Assembly (NCBI GenBank): GCA_049645705.1
Contig: JBARUK010000098.1
Coordinates: forward strand, 1 to 64,000
Reading direction: 5' to 3'
From: JBGNFV01 sp049645705
GTDB taxonomy: Bacteria; Bacteroidota; Bacteroidia; Cytophagales; Cyclobacteriaceae
DNA: 64,000 nt
Shown: in pieces, positions 35,303 through 43,311 of the stretch
Position numbering within the stretch: position 1 is the first letter of the stretch
Layout of the letters: each line of letters begins with the position of its first letter
The notes under the pieces: generated by a model
What the model was told of the DNA's origin: nothing
Seen by the model: the letters and a program-made list of their open reading frames with translations, nothing else
Databases searched by the model: none
Translations under genes and position numbers: made by a program

Positions 35303-36188
35303 TAGCTTCTTCCTTCTTTTCTTCTCTAAGGCTGTACCACCAGGTAAGGATGCTGTACTTCTTGATCTTTAGCTGCGATACGATAATGATGCTGACGATG
35401 ATGAGCAGCGACCAGGAGGTGTATTTGTGCCAGTCTACCATCTGCCATCCGGCGTGCTGGTAGGCGTACTTCCAGGCTCCCAGGAAGGTAGCAATATTCT
35501 CTGCCAGCCACAGAAAAAACCCGATGAGCAGAAAGGCGACGATCATGGGCATACGGCGCTTACGGCATATGGTAGCATAGCTGACCTTAGTGCGCCAGAA
35601 CACGATGACGATAGCAGCGGTGATGTACCAGCGTACATCAGGCAGGTAGGCGTTGGTCATGAAATTGCCATAGATGGCAATGGCTACGAGTGTGGACAGC
35701 CAGGCTACGGGCCAGCGGATCATTTTCAGGTCCAGCCGCTTCCAGGCCTGGCAGATGTAGCTGGCGACGCTGGCATACATGAAGCCGCTGTACAGGGGTA
35801 CCCCGCCTATTTTGGTATAGGCCTCTTCGGGGTAGGACCAGGAGCCGACATTTACCTTATGTATTTCCATGATAAGGCCGAGCATGTGAAACACGGTGAT
35901 AACGAGCACCTCACGCTTGCTTTCCAGCCCGGCGTAGTACATATAGGCCTGCATGCCTATGCATGCGAGCAGCAGAAAGTCGTAGCGGGGCAGCCACGCC
36001 GGGCTCAGCACGTGTGAGAGGCTGAGCATACCGAATATGAATACGGGAAAAACGCAGCTTATGGCCTGCCGGTAGCCAAAAGCAAGCAGCTCACGGCTGT
36101 ACCGCTCCGGGGCAGGTGCACCTGGCTCGTAAGCGAGTAGTTGGAGTACCCGTCGATGGGTCCGGCGTGCATTTAGTGCAGAAAGCAT
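35286..36188 (-). CDS. DUF817 membrane protein
   Basis: The ATG at 36188 (MLSALNARRTHRRVLQLLAY) is preferred over a TTG at 36251. 300 residues with seven to eight hydrophobic helices. The family motifs are MEIHKVNVGSWSYPE, KIGGVPLYSGFMYASV, and near the end LAENIATFLGAWKYAYQ. The DUF817 role is not known. The 3' end overlaps the convergent DUF2254 gene by 17 nt. Confidence 0.85.
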   Translation of the reverse strand: MLSALNARRTHRRVLQLLAYEPGAPAPERYSRELLAFGYRQAISCVFPVFIFGMLSLSHVLSPAWLPRYDFLLLACIGMQAYMYYAGLESKREVLVITVFHMLGLIMEIHKVNVGSWSYPEEAYTKIGGVPLYSGFMYASVASYICQAWKRLDLKMIRWPVAWLSTLVAIAIYGNFMTNAYLPDVRWYITAAIVIVFWRTKVSYATICRKRRMPMIVAFLLIGFFLWLAENIATFLGAWKYAYQHAGWQMVDWHKYTSWSLLIIVSIIIVSQLKIKKYSILTWWYSLREEKKEEAIREKV

Positions 36189-36292
36189 GGGGCAATATAT
36201 TGAATAGCTGACAGATATACCGTTTGAAATACCTTCATACCTTACTATCAAATATTCCAGGGTACTCTGCTTTTAAATAGTTTAGCCATTTT

Positions 36293-36319
36293 TTGAAAGC
36301 CGACCGATAATTATATTTG
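36293..36319 (+). promoter_or_regulatory. Promoter of the PEGA lipoprotein gene (TATATTTG)
   Basis: TATATTTG at 36312-36319 matches TANNTTTG exactly. A T-rich stretch (ATTTTTTG) stands at about the -33 place. The expected start is near 36326, 16 nt before the ATG. Confidence 0.6.
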
Positions 36320-36341
36320 CCTTCTAAAGGCATAAATAACA

Positions 36342-36851
36342 ATGAAAAACACTATTACGCTGGCATTGGCTGTTACTCTGCTATTAGTACCAGGCTGTGC
36401 TACTATCATTAGCGGACCTAATCAGAAAGTCAGCTTTGATAGCCAACCTACAGGTGCTACTATCTATTTGGATGACAAGGAAATAGGCCAAACCCCATCT
36501 GTATTCACACTGGCCAGAAGAGGTCGTTTTGAAAGCGAAAGACCTGCAAAAAAATCCTATGAAGTAAGGATCGAACTCGATGGCTATGAAGCTTATGAGA
36601 TGACCATTGATCGTAAGCTGAATGCCTGGTTATTTGGTAATATTCTCGTATTGGGGGGTGTTATTGGAGTAGCCATAGATGCCTCTAACGGTAGCATGTA
36701 TAAACTTTCCCCGAAAGAAATAGATACCCAATTCAATAGCAGCAGTGATGCTTCCATCAAAAACACCATGGATGACATCTTTATCGGCGTTACGCTGGAT
36801 ATAGATCCCAACTGGGAGAAGATAGGTACGCTTGAAAGAAAAGCTGACTGA
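36342..36851 (+). CDS. PEGA-domain lipoprotein
   Basis: A 169-residue protein with a lipobox PGC (Cys19 of MKNTITLALAVTLLLVPGC). A PEGA-type domain follows: VSFDSQPTGATIYLDDKEIG, then QTPSVFTLARRG and SYEVRIELDGYEAYEMTID. From about 90 there is a hydrophobic stretch (WLFGNILVLGGVIGVAID) and the end has the YKLSPKEID motif typical of this Bacteroidota family. PEGA domains are surface adaptors; the exact role is unknown. It has its own promoter and terminator. Confidence 0.88.
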   Translation: MKNTITLALAVTLLLVPGCATIISGPNQKVSFDSQPTGATIYLDDKEIGQTPSVFTLARRGRFESERPAKKSYEVRIELDGYEAYEMTIDRKLNAWLFGNILVLGGVIGVAIDASNGSMYKLSPKEIDTQFNSSSDASIKNTMDDIFIGVTLDIDPNWEKIGTLERKAD

Positions 36852-36870
36852 GTAAACTATTCAGCTATCA

Positions 36871-36912
36871 GGGCTTACCCCGTTCATTTTGAACAGGGCA
36901 GGCTTTTTTTAT
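36871..36912 (+). terminator. Terminator of the PEGA lipoprotein gene
   Basis: An imperfect 13-position stem (GCTTACCCCGTTC with GAACAGGGCAGGC) and an ATTTT loop are followed by seven T. It reaches the 3' end of the convergent formyltransferase gene. Confidence 0.85.
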
Positions 36913-37649
36913 TATTCCTCTCTTCTCAGCTCCAGCTTCAGGTAGATCTTATTTCCTTCTTCATCTATGAAGTAGGCATTCTCATACTGCCCGTGGGTGA
37001 GGGCGCGCAGGCGGTCTATGTGCTCGCGGAAGGTGCTGGTCTCTTCCATATCTATCTGGCAGAGGGCATCGAAGTCCTTCTTCAGGTTCAGGTTGCCTTC
37101 TTCGGGGCTGGTGGTCTCATACGTACCGGCCAGTATGGCTTCGAGGTGGGTGTCCAGCAGTTCTATCTCGGCATCCAGTATTTTATTATAAGCCGTGAGG
37201 GAGGTGTCCCAGCTTTCGATCTTTACCTCCTTCTGCGCGATGATGCCACCGTGGTCCAGGTCTTCGTCTATCTCGTGGATGGTGGCACCGGAGGGCTTGC
37301 CGTTTATGATGGAAAATACCTGGGGAAACCAGCCGCGGTTGTGCGGGTTCAGGCCGGGGTGCACATTGACACAGCGTACACCTGACACGAGGGCTGCAGG
37401 AAAGAGCTGCTTGCAATGCAGGGAAAAGATGAGGTCATAGGCACTGACCAGTTCTTCGGTTTCCGTCTTTACATTTACGGGGCGTATCCAATCCTGACCT
37501 GCGTATTTCTCTTTCATGGCCTTGTTACGAAAGCTGAAGGCGTATTCGAAGGCATAGTCTTCTGACTGGTCCAACTTTTTTTGCTTTACCAGTTTCTGGT
37601 AGCGGCTTAGCAGGGCTTCGTTGTCAGTGATGAGAAGGACTTTTTTCAT
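36912..37649 (-). CDS. Sugar N-formyltransferase, VioF/dTDP-4-amino-4,6-dideoxyglucose type
   Basis: A 245-residue enzyme of the formyl-tetrahydrofolate-dependent fold. The decisive block is VNVHPGLNPHNRGWFPQVFS, followed by GKPSGATIHEIDEDLDHGGI, which contains the catalytic Asn-His-Asp set of this fold (N and H in NVHPG, D in LDHGG). The pattern resembles VioF/WlaRD-like enzymes that formylate an amino sugar for O-antigen. The substrate is an inference. It stands alone here, about 22 kb from the polysaccharide genes at 59674-64000. Confidence 0.88.
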   Translation of the reverse strand: MKKVLLITDNEALLSRYQKLVKQKKLDQSEDYAFEYAFSFRNKAMKEKYAGQDWIRPVNVKTETEELVSAYDLIFSLHCKQLFPAALVSGVRCVNVHPGLNPHNRGWFPQVFSIINGKPSGATIHEIDEDLDHGGIIAQKEVKIESWDTSLTAYNKILDAEIELLDTHLEAILAGTYETTSPEEGNLNLKKDFDALCQIDMEETSTFREHIDRLRALTHGQYENAYFIDEEGNKIYLKLELRREE

Positions 37650-37757
37650 AATGCGGAAGATGGCTTATCCTGCAAAGGTATGAATTAGACTAAAACCACC
37701 GGAAGTTTATTCTATTGCAAAGACGTAGAGGTGCTAAGTTTTTCAGAAACAGGCTGT

Positions 37758-38261
37758 CTATTTATCCGTCAGGCTAAGCTTGGTGTCTTTGGCACCATTG
37801 TCCGCCAGCCAGTGGTATAGTTCTGCTGCGGCTTCGCCTCCGACTTTGGCGTGATGCAGCAGGGTGAAGCCGTGCGGGCCTTTGGCATGGATCAGGTTCG
37901 GATACTCTTGCAGTACAGGGACTACGAGGTTCTTCTTCCCCAGCATGGTCAGCACGAACAGGTTGGTTCTGGCACCCTTACTGATCAGGTACCTGGCGAT
38001 ATCACGGTTACCTACATGCCCCGCTCCTTCTATGGCTTCTTCAAAGTCTCCCCCGCCCCAGTCATGACGGGCATACAGCAGGTTGGGGGTGTTTTCCAGC
38101 ATCTCTTTTACACGGTCCGGGTTATTATGACCGGCACTGACGAATTCTTTTACAACCTCGCGGCTGAGAGGAGGATTATCAGTAGCATAGGCAAGTGAAG
38201 GCAGGGCGAGGAATCCGGCGGCAGCCAGGCTGCTGCTCCTGAGAAATTTATTGCGGTTCAT
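37758..38261 (-). CDS. Exported ankyrin-repeat protein
   Basis: A 167-residue protein with a signal-like N-terminus, MNRNKFLRSSSLAAAGFLAL, that resembles a short Tat or Sec signal. Then come about three ankyrin-type helix pairs (AGHVGNRDIARYLISKGART; PHGFTLLHHAKVGGEAAAEL). HAKVGG is an atypical last repeat. Ankyrin repeats bind proteins; the partner is unknown. It stands alone on the minus strand, followed by a long intergenic region of repeats upstream of its start. Confidence 0.85.
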   Translation of the reverse strand: MNRNKFLRSSSLAAAGFLALPSLAYATDNPPLSREVVKEFVSAGHNNPDRVKEMLENTPNLLYARHDWGGGDFEEAIEGAGHVGNRDIARYLISKGARTNLFVLTMLGKKNLVVPVLQEYPNLIHAKGPHGFTLLHHAKVGGEAAAELYHWLADNGAKDTKLSLTDK

Positions 38262-38386
38262 AATGACAGACTTTAAAGATAAGACAATCTACAAACGATA
38301 GCTACGGAAAAAGAAATATTCATAAGCATGGCCCAAATCTTAGAATGAGTCAATTTACAGAAAAATACCACTCTACGTATACCCTG

Positions 38387-38466
38387 CGTATAGGATGGGT
38401 ATAGGATAGCCGAAGTAGTTACGAAGTAATATCGAAGCAGAGACGAAGCAACTCGGGGGAATTTTA
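38387..38466. repeat. Dispersed 80-bp element, copy B
   Basis: It starts CGTATAGGATGGGTATAGGA and continues with 11-bp units CGAAGTAGTTA, CGAAGTAATAT, CGAAGCAGAGA and CGAAGCAACTC. It agrees with 9050-9089 at 36 of the first 40 bases and has the same unit length and order. It lies 29 kb from copy A in an intergenic stretch. Confidence 0.85.
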
Positions 38467-38586
38467 GCAAAAAAAGCGCCGACGGGAAAGAGGGTTATTT
38501 ACACAACTATAGTAAAAACACAAAATTTGGATGGCGTGAAAGTAAGATCTGCTGACTGATACGATGCCTTAGCACATGTTGCTTTT

Positions 38587-38731
38587 CTGGCAACGACGCA
38601 ACGCTGGTTTTTTTCTCGCAACGGCACGGCGACGCAGCGCTAGAGTTGTTCATCGCAAAGATGCGGAGACGCGAAGTGTAGCAGGTTTTTTCTCGCGGTG
38701 ACATGGTACCGGGACTGTTTCTCGCAAAGGA
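38587..38731. repeat. Degenerate GCAAAG/GCGACGC repeats
   Basis: Three copies of TTTCTCGC (38612, 38689, 38718) are mixed with CGCAAAG, GATGCGGAGACGCGAAG and GGCGACGCAGC. A related string (TTGCAAAGACGTAGAGGTGC) occurs at about 37713. These GCAAAGACGC-type repeats are of the dispersed kind often seen between Bacteroidota genes. There is no gene in 38262-38749. Confidence 0.6.
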
Positions 38732-38749
38732 GCATATCCATTCATTCTC

Positions 38750-40021
38750 TTAATACCCGTACTTGTCTCCCCAGAGGGTTTTGAGTCTCTTGCGCAGCTC
38801 TGCCTCGCGTGCATTCTGTCCCGGGTCGTAGAGTTTCAGGTCTTTTATCTCATCGGGCAGAAACTGCTGGTGCACGAAGTTATTGGGGAAATCATGGGCG
38901 TACTTATAGCCTTTTCCATAGCCTTCTTTTTTCATGAGTTTGGTAGGGGCATTGCGCAGTTGCATCGGCACGGGCAGGTCGCCGGTCTCCCGCACGAGCT
39001 TCCGGGCTTTTTTGATGGCCATGTAGCTGGCATTGCTCTTGGGTGAGGCGGCCAGGTAGGTAGCGCACTGGCTCAGGATGATCTCCGCCTCGGGGTAGCC
39101 TATATACGTTACGGCCTGAAAAGTATTAGCGGCCATTACCAGCGCCGTAGGGTTGGCATTACCGATGTCTTCTGAGGCAAGAATGAGCATGCGCCGGGCA
39201 ATGAACTTCACATCTTCGCCACCCTCTATCATGCGGGCCAGGTAGTAGACGGCGGCGTTGGGGTCGCTGCCCCGCATGCTTTTGATAAAGGCGGAAATGA
39301 TGTCGTAGTGCTGCTCGCCTGACTTGTCGTATACGGCTACCCGCTGCTGGGCTATGTCCATCACGGACTGGTCGGTAATGATGGCGGGGTCTTCGGTCTG
39401 CGACTCGATCACCAGCTCGAAGAGGTTCAGCAGCTTGCGGGCATCGCCTCCGCTGATGTTGAGCAGGGCGGTGTGCTCCTTTATCTCTACTTCCCGCTTT
39501 TTCAGTTTGTCGTCCTGCATCAGGGCTCTGTTCAGGAGCTTGAGCAGGTCTTCTTCGGTCAGGTGCTTCAGAGTGTAAACCTGGCTGCGGGAGAGCAGGG
39601 CGGAGTTGACCTCGAAGCTGGGGTTTTCGGTAGTGGCGCCGATAAGTGTAACGGTTCCCTTTTCTACAGCTCCGAGCAGGGCATCCTGCTGGCTTTTGCT
39701 AAAGCGGTGTATCTCATCTATAAAAAGTATGGTCCCCCGGTGCCGGTTGGCCTCGGCTATGACTTCCCTGACTTCTTTTACGCCGCTGCTGATGGCACTG
39801 AGTGCGCGGAAGGGTCGCTTGAGTGAGTTGGCAATGACATTGGCAATGGTGGTTTTGCCCGTACCGGGAGGGCCCCACAGGATCATACTGGGTATCTGCC
39901 CGGCTTTGATGGACCGCCTGAGCACGCTGCCCTCTCCGGTAAGGTGTTCCTGCCCGATGAGGTCGTCCAGGGTGGTAGGTCGTAGTCTTTCTGCCAGCGG
40001 GTGGTTATGTTCGAACTGCAT
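38750..40021 (-). CDS. rarA: Replication-associated recombination ATPase RarA (MgsA)
   Basis: The start at 40021 (MQFEHNHPLAERLRPTTLDD) is the family start; an upstream extension to 40138 in the open frame is not. 423 residues. AAA+ motifs: Walker A WGPPGTGKTTI, Walker B LFIDEIHRF, and sensor GATTENPSFEVN. The C-terminal MgsA domain follows with HYDIISAFIKSMRGSDPNAA and RKARKLVRETGDLPVPMQLR-like text. RarA acts at stalled forks with single-strand-binding protein. It is divergent from the DMT transporter with a 55-nt gap. Confidence 0.95.
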   Translation of the reverse strand: MQFEHNHPLAERLRPTTLDDLIGQEHLTGEGSVLRRSIKAGQIPSMILWGPPGTGKTTIANVIANSLKRPFRALSAISSGVKEVREVIAEANRHRGTILFIDEIHRFSKSQQDALLGAVEKGTVTLIGATTENPSFEVNSALLSRSQVYTLKHLTEEDLLKLLNRALMQDDKLKKREVEIKEHTALLNISGGDARKLLNLFELVIESQTEDPAIITDQSVMDIAQQRVAVYDKSGEQHYDIISAFIKSMRGSDPNAAVYYLARMIEGGEDVKFIARRMLILASEDIGNANPTALVMAANTFQAVTYIGYPEAEIILSQCATYLAASPKSNASYMAIKKARKLVRETGDLPVPMQLRNAPTKLMKKEGYGKGYKYAHDFPNNFVHQQFLPDEIKDLKLYDPGQNAREAELRKRLKTLWGDKYGY

Positions 40022-40076
40022 AATTAAAAAATGATTTTGCCGGGGTGATTCAGCAGTAAAGTAATAGTTTTGCCGC

Positions 40077-40967
40077 ATGAATTCCAACGTGCGGGTATAT
40101 GCTATGCTGGGCCTGGTGAGCCTGATATACGGTGCCAACTATGTAATAGCGAAGGCAGCTATGGCGGAGTACCTGGAGCCTTTCGGATTTATCGTGCTCA
40201 GGGTCTTCTTCGGCACCATACTCTTCTGGATATACCACAGAGTTACGGTAAACGAAAAAGTAAAAGACCGCAGGGACTACCTGAGGCTGGCCTTCTGTGG
40301 CCTGCTGGGTGTGTGCTGCAACCAGCTGGCATTCTTTAAAGGCCTCAGTATGACCAGCCCGGTCAATGCCAGCCTAATCATGACCATCACGCCCATTATC
40401 ACCGTAGTGGCCTCCGCCGCCATACTCCGCGAAAGACTCCGGTGGGTACAGGGGCTGGGCATCCTGCTTGGCTCGGCCGGGGCGGTATTACTGATCTTTA
40501 ATGACAATGCCTCCGTATCTGCCGACTCGTTTACCGGTGACCTGCTGGTACTGTTCAATGCCTCGTGCTACGGTACCTACCTGGTGGTGGTGAAACCGCT
40601 GATGAGAAAATATGATGCCGCCACAGTGGTAAAGTGGGTGTTCTTCTTCGGCTTTCTCATGACGCTACCCTTTGGCCTGGTGGAGGCGCTATCCACAGAC
40701 TACGCTGCCTTTCCCTGGCAGGTATGGGCGGCCGTTGTGTTCGTGATCTTCGGCACCACCTTTCTGGCCTACCTGCTCAATGCCCGCGCCCTGAAGCACG
40801 TCTCCTCAGCTATAGTGGGGTATTTCATCTACCTGCAGCCGGTATTTGCCACCCTGTTCTCTGTAATACTCGGTTACGAAACCTTTACTGTCTCTAAAGC
40901 CCTGTTCAGCCTGATGATCTTTGCCGGGGTATTCCTGGTTATCCGTACGCGTAAGGCTACGGCTTAA
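40077..40967 (+). CDS. EamA/DMT-family transporter
   Basis: A 296-residue membrane protein with ten hydrophobic helices in two EamA repeats. The first repeat starts YAMLGLVSLIYGANYVIAKA, and the second begins at LVLFNASCYGTYLVVVKPL. KGLSMTSPVNASLIMTITPI is a typical helix 3-4 border. DMT proteins export metabolites such as amino acids; the substrate is not readable. The 3' end overlaps the convergent ltaE gene by 11 nt. Confidence 0.92.
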   Translation: MNSNVRVYAMLGLVSLIYGANYVIAKAAMAEYLEPFGFIVLRVFFGTILFWIYHRVTVNEKVKDRRDYLRLAFCGLLGVCCNQLAFFKGLSMTSPVNASLIMTITPIITVVASAAILRERLRWVQGLGILLGSAGAVLLIFNDNASVSADSFTGDLLVLFNASCYGTYLVVVKPLMRKYDAATVVKWVFFFGFLMTLPFGLVEALSTDYAAFPWQVWAAVVFVIFGTTFLAYLLNARALKHVSSAIVGYFIYLQPVFATLFSVILGYETFTVSKALFSLMIFAGVFLVIRTRKATA

Positions 40968-41985
40968 GGTTTTTCAGGATATCGACTGCCTGATCAAGCA
41001 TATCTTCGGTAAAGGCCAGGTGTGTCACAAAGCGTATTTCCTTCTTGCCGAACGGCGCCGCCAGCAGGCCTTTACCTTTTAGCTTTTCTATCACAGGAGC
41101 AGGCTCCAGTGAGCCTTTCAGCCGGAATATGACAATATTGGTATCTACAGGAAGCACCTCTTCCACGTAGTCCAGGCCATCCAGTGCCCGGCCCAGCTCC
41201 TTTGCGCGGCGGTGATCTTCCTTTAGCCTCTTTATATGATTGTCCAGTGCGTATATACCCGCTGCGGCCAGGTAGCCCGCCTGGCGCATACCGCCGCCAA
41301 ATACTTTTCGTATACGCTTGGCCTCGCTTACCTTATCGGCAGACATAAGCAGCAGAGAACCTACCGGCGCACCCAGCCCTTTGCTCAGACATACGGATAT
41401 GGTATCGAAGTAGCGGCCGTACTCGATGGGGTCTTCGCCTGTTTCTACCAGGGCATTGAATACCCGGGCGCCATCCAGGTGCAGGCCCAGTTTGCCACGG
41501 CGGCATACCTGGCTGATAGTCCCTATCCTATCTACGGTATATATGCTTCCGCCTCCTTTATTTACCGTATTTTCCAGGCACACCAAGCTGGTGCGGGGGT
41601 AGTGCACATCATCTGCCAGGATGTTTTCCTCCACCATTTTGGCTGAGAGTCTTCCTCTATCGCCGTCCAGCAGGCGTACACTGCAGAAGCTGTTGTAGGC
41701 TATACCTCCTCCTTCGTAATTATATATGTGCGACCGTATATCGCAGACCACCTCATCCTGGGGCCTGGTCATCAGCCTTATGCCTATCTGGTTTGTCATG
41801 GTTCCGCTGGGGCAGAACATTCCCGCCTCCATGCCAAAGAGTTTAGCCGTTTTTTCTTCCAGCTTTTTTACGGTGGGGTCCTCGTTCCACACATCGTCTC
41901 CCACCTCGGCATTCATCATGGCATCCAGCATTTCGGCGGTAGGCTTGGTTACCGTATCACTTCTCAGGTCAATGGTTGTCGTCAT
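40957..41985 (-). CDS. ltaE: Low-specificity L-threonine aldolase
   Basis: A 342-residue PLP enzyme that splits threonine (or allo-threonine) into glycine and acetaldehyde. It starts MTTTIDLRSDTVTKPTAEML, the family hallmark. The PLP lysine lies in SVCLSKGLGAPVGS; HLDGARVFNA is the conserved aspartate-arginine block and ENTVNKGGGSIY is also diagnostic. The normal length is 330-345. It is monocistronic, with the 3' end overlapping the DMT transporter gene by 11 nt. Confidence 0.94.
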   Translation of the reverse strand: MTTTIDLRSDTVTKPTAEMLDAMMNAEVGDDVWNEDPTVKKLEEKTAKLFGMEAGMFCPSGTMTNQIGIRLMTRPQDEVVCDIRSHIYNYEGGGIAYNSFCSVRLLDGDRGRLSAKMVEENILADDVHYPRTSLVCLENTVNKGGGSIYTVDRIGTISQVCRRGKLGLHLDGARVFNALVETGEDPIEYGRYFDTISVCLSKGLGAPVGSLLLMSADKVSEAKRIRKVFGGGMRQAGYLAAAGIYALDNHIKRLKEDHRRAKELGRALDGLDYVEEVLPVDTNIVIFRLKGSLEPAPVIEKLKGKGLLAAPFGKKEIRFVTHLAFTEDMLDQAVDILKNLKP

Positions 41986-42211
41986 ATTTCGGGCTGTTCT
42001 TTACGTCCGGCATATTACAAAAGTGGCTGGTTCTCTCCAAAGGCCCTTCTTACAGAATTTTATAAAGAATGAATAGCATGGGAAAAGTATTTAAAGGCCT
42101 TTTCTGAAGTTTCCGACAGATAAGTACATGGGTTGTGAAACCCGATTGAGGGGTTATGCTCTCTACAGTCAGAAACCTACCTTTAACATATAGAAAAGGT
42201 CTTGTAGAAAT

Positions 42212-42326
42212 ATGAATGAGCCGAAGTTGGTAGTGGGTAAAATTAATTAAGAATAGTTTGATCGCTTGTTCATGAAATCCCGAAAGGGAAAAAATAGCCC
42301 CGGATATTCCAGGGCTTATTTTTTTA
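42212..42326 (+). other. Orphan mini-ORF plus terminator-like hairpin in the ABC-operon leader
   Basis: Between ltaE (minus) and the ABC operon (plus) there is no plus-strand gene. Yet a 12-codon ORF (42212-42250, MNEPKLVVGKIN) is followed 40 nt later by an AATAGCCC/GGGCTTATT stem and a T-run (42293-42326), with TCCCGAAAGGGA as a small hairpin in between. The layout (short peptide, hairpins, terminator, 88 nt to the ATG) resembles an attenuator, but a small RNA is equally possible. Nothing else is visible in 41986-42413. Confidence 0.4.
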
Positions 42327-42413
42327 CCATTCATCCTACCGTGTCCCCCATCTGTGAAACATTACTTATACCGTAAAGGACTATTTTTCATATTACAGAC
42401 GAACCCCTGAAAT

Positions 42414-43304
42414 ATGAATGAAGAAATACTCCATGCCCAGTCGCTGGTCAAGCGATACGGGCCGGTAACGGCAGTAGATAACCTGTCGCTAACGGTAAAA
42501 AAAGGAACGGTATATGGCCTGCTCGGCCCCAACGGAAGCGGCAAAACCACCCTGCTAAGTATGATCCTGGGAGTGGTAAGGCCCAGCGGCGGTTCCTTTA
42601 CCCTCTTTGGCAGGCAACCCCGGCCGGAAACCTATAAGCGAATAGGCGCGCTGCTGGAAACTCCTAACTTCTACCCTCACCTAAGTGGCGAGAGCAACCT
42701 TAAGATCAGTTGCATGATCAAGGGCGCTGCCTACAGTCGTATTCCCGAAGTACTGAAGATCACCGGACTGTCCGAGAGAGGGCACCATCGGTTTCGGACC
42801 TACTCCCTGGGCATGAAGCAGCGCCTGGCCATCGCCTCCGCCCTGCTGAACGAGCCCGAGGTGCTTATACTCGACGAGCCTACCAACGGGCTCGATCCTA
42901 AAGGAATAGCCGAGGTGCGCGAGCTTGTCACGGAGATTGCCACCCATGGCATCACAGTCATCATAGCCAGCCACCTGCTGGATGAGGTAGAGAAGGTCTG
43001 TACGGAAGTGGCTATCCTGAAAAAGGGGTCTCTGCTGTACCAGGGCCAGGTAGCTGGCCTACGCTCTGAAGTAGCGACCGTGAGGCTGTCGGCTACTGAT
43101 ATGACCGTACTGAATGATACCCTGGTCCAGTACCCCGGCTACCAGCGGCACGAAAAGGCATCCGGCACGATAGTGGCCTCCTTCGACCTGCCATTCGATG
43201 CGGCCGAACTGAACCGCTTTTTGTTCGAAAAGGGCGTGATCCTGAACAGGCTCGAAACCGAACGCGAAAGCCTTGAGAAAACCTTCCTTAAACTTGTATC
43301 CTGA
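42414..43304 (+). CDS. ABC transporter ATP-binding protein
   Basis: A 296-residue ATPase of the ABC-2 exporter type. Walker A GPNGSGKTTLL (near 37-47), Q-loop region, signature YSLGMKQRLAIA, Walker B LILDEPTNGLDP, and H-loop IIASHLLDEVEKV. The C-terminal 70 residues are the usual extension of this group. The next gene is its permease (7-nt gap), so the pair forms an exporter for an unknown substrate (antibiotic, lipid or peptide). Confidence 0.94.
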   Translation: MNEEILHAQSLVKRYGPVTAVDNLSLTVKKGTVYGLLGPNGSGKTTLLSMILGVVRPSGGSFTLFGRQPRPETYKRIGALLETPNFYPHLSGESNLKISCMIKGAAYSRIPEVLKITGLSERGHHRFRTYSLGMKQRLAIASALLNEPEVLILDEPTNGLDPKGIAEVRELVTEIATHGITVIIASHLLDEVEKVCTEVAILKKGSLLYQGQVAGLRSEVATVRLSATDMTVLNDTLVQYPGYQRHEKASGTIVASFDLPFDAAELNRFLFEKGVILNRLETERESLEKTFLKLVS

Positions 43305-43311
43305 CCCGGCC

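Noticed and set aside
38621..38680. Possible tRNA or structured RNA in the GC-rich repeats upstream of rarA
   Set aside because: No cloverleaf could be folded; the structure comes from degenerate repeats.
42050..42334. 94-codon minus-strand ORF between ltaE and the ABC operon
   Set aside because: It starts inside a terminator-like hairpin, has no recognisable domain and overlaps the candidate leader.
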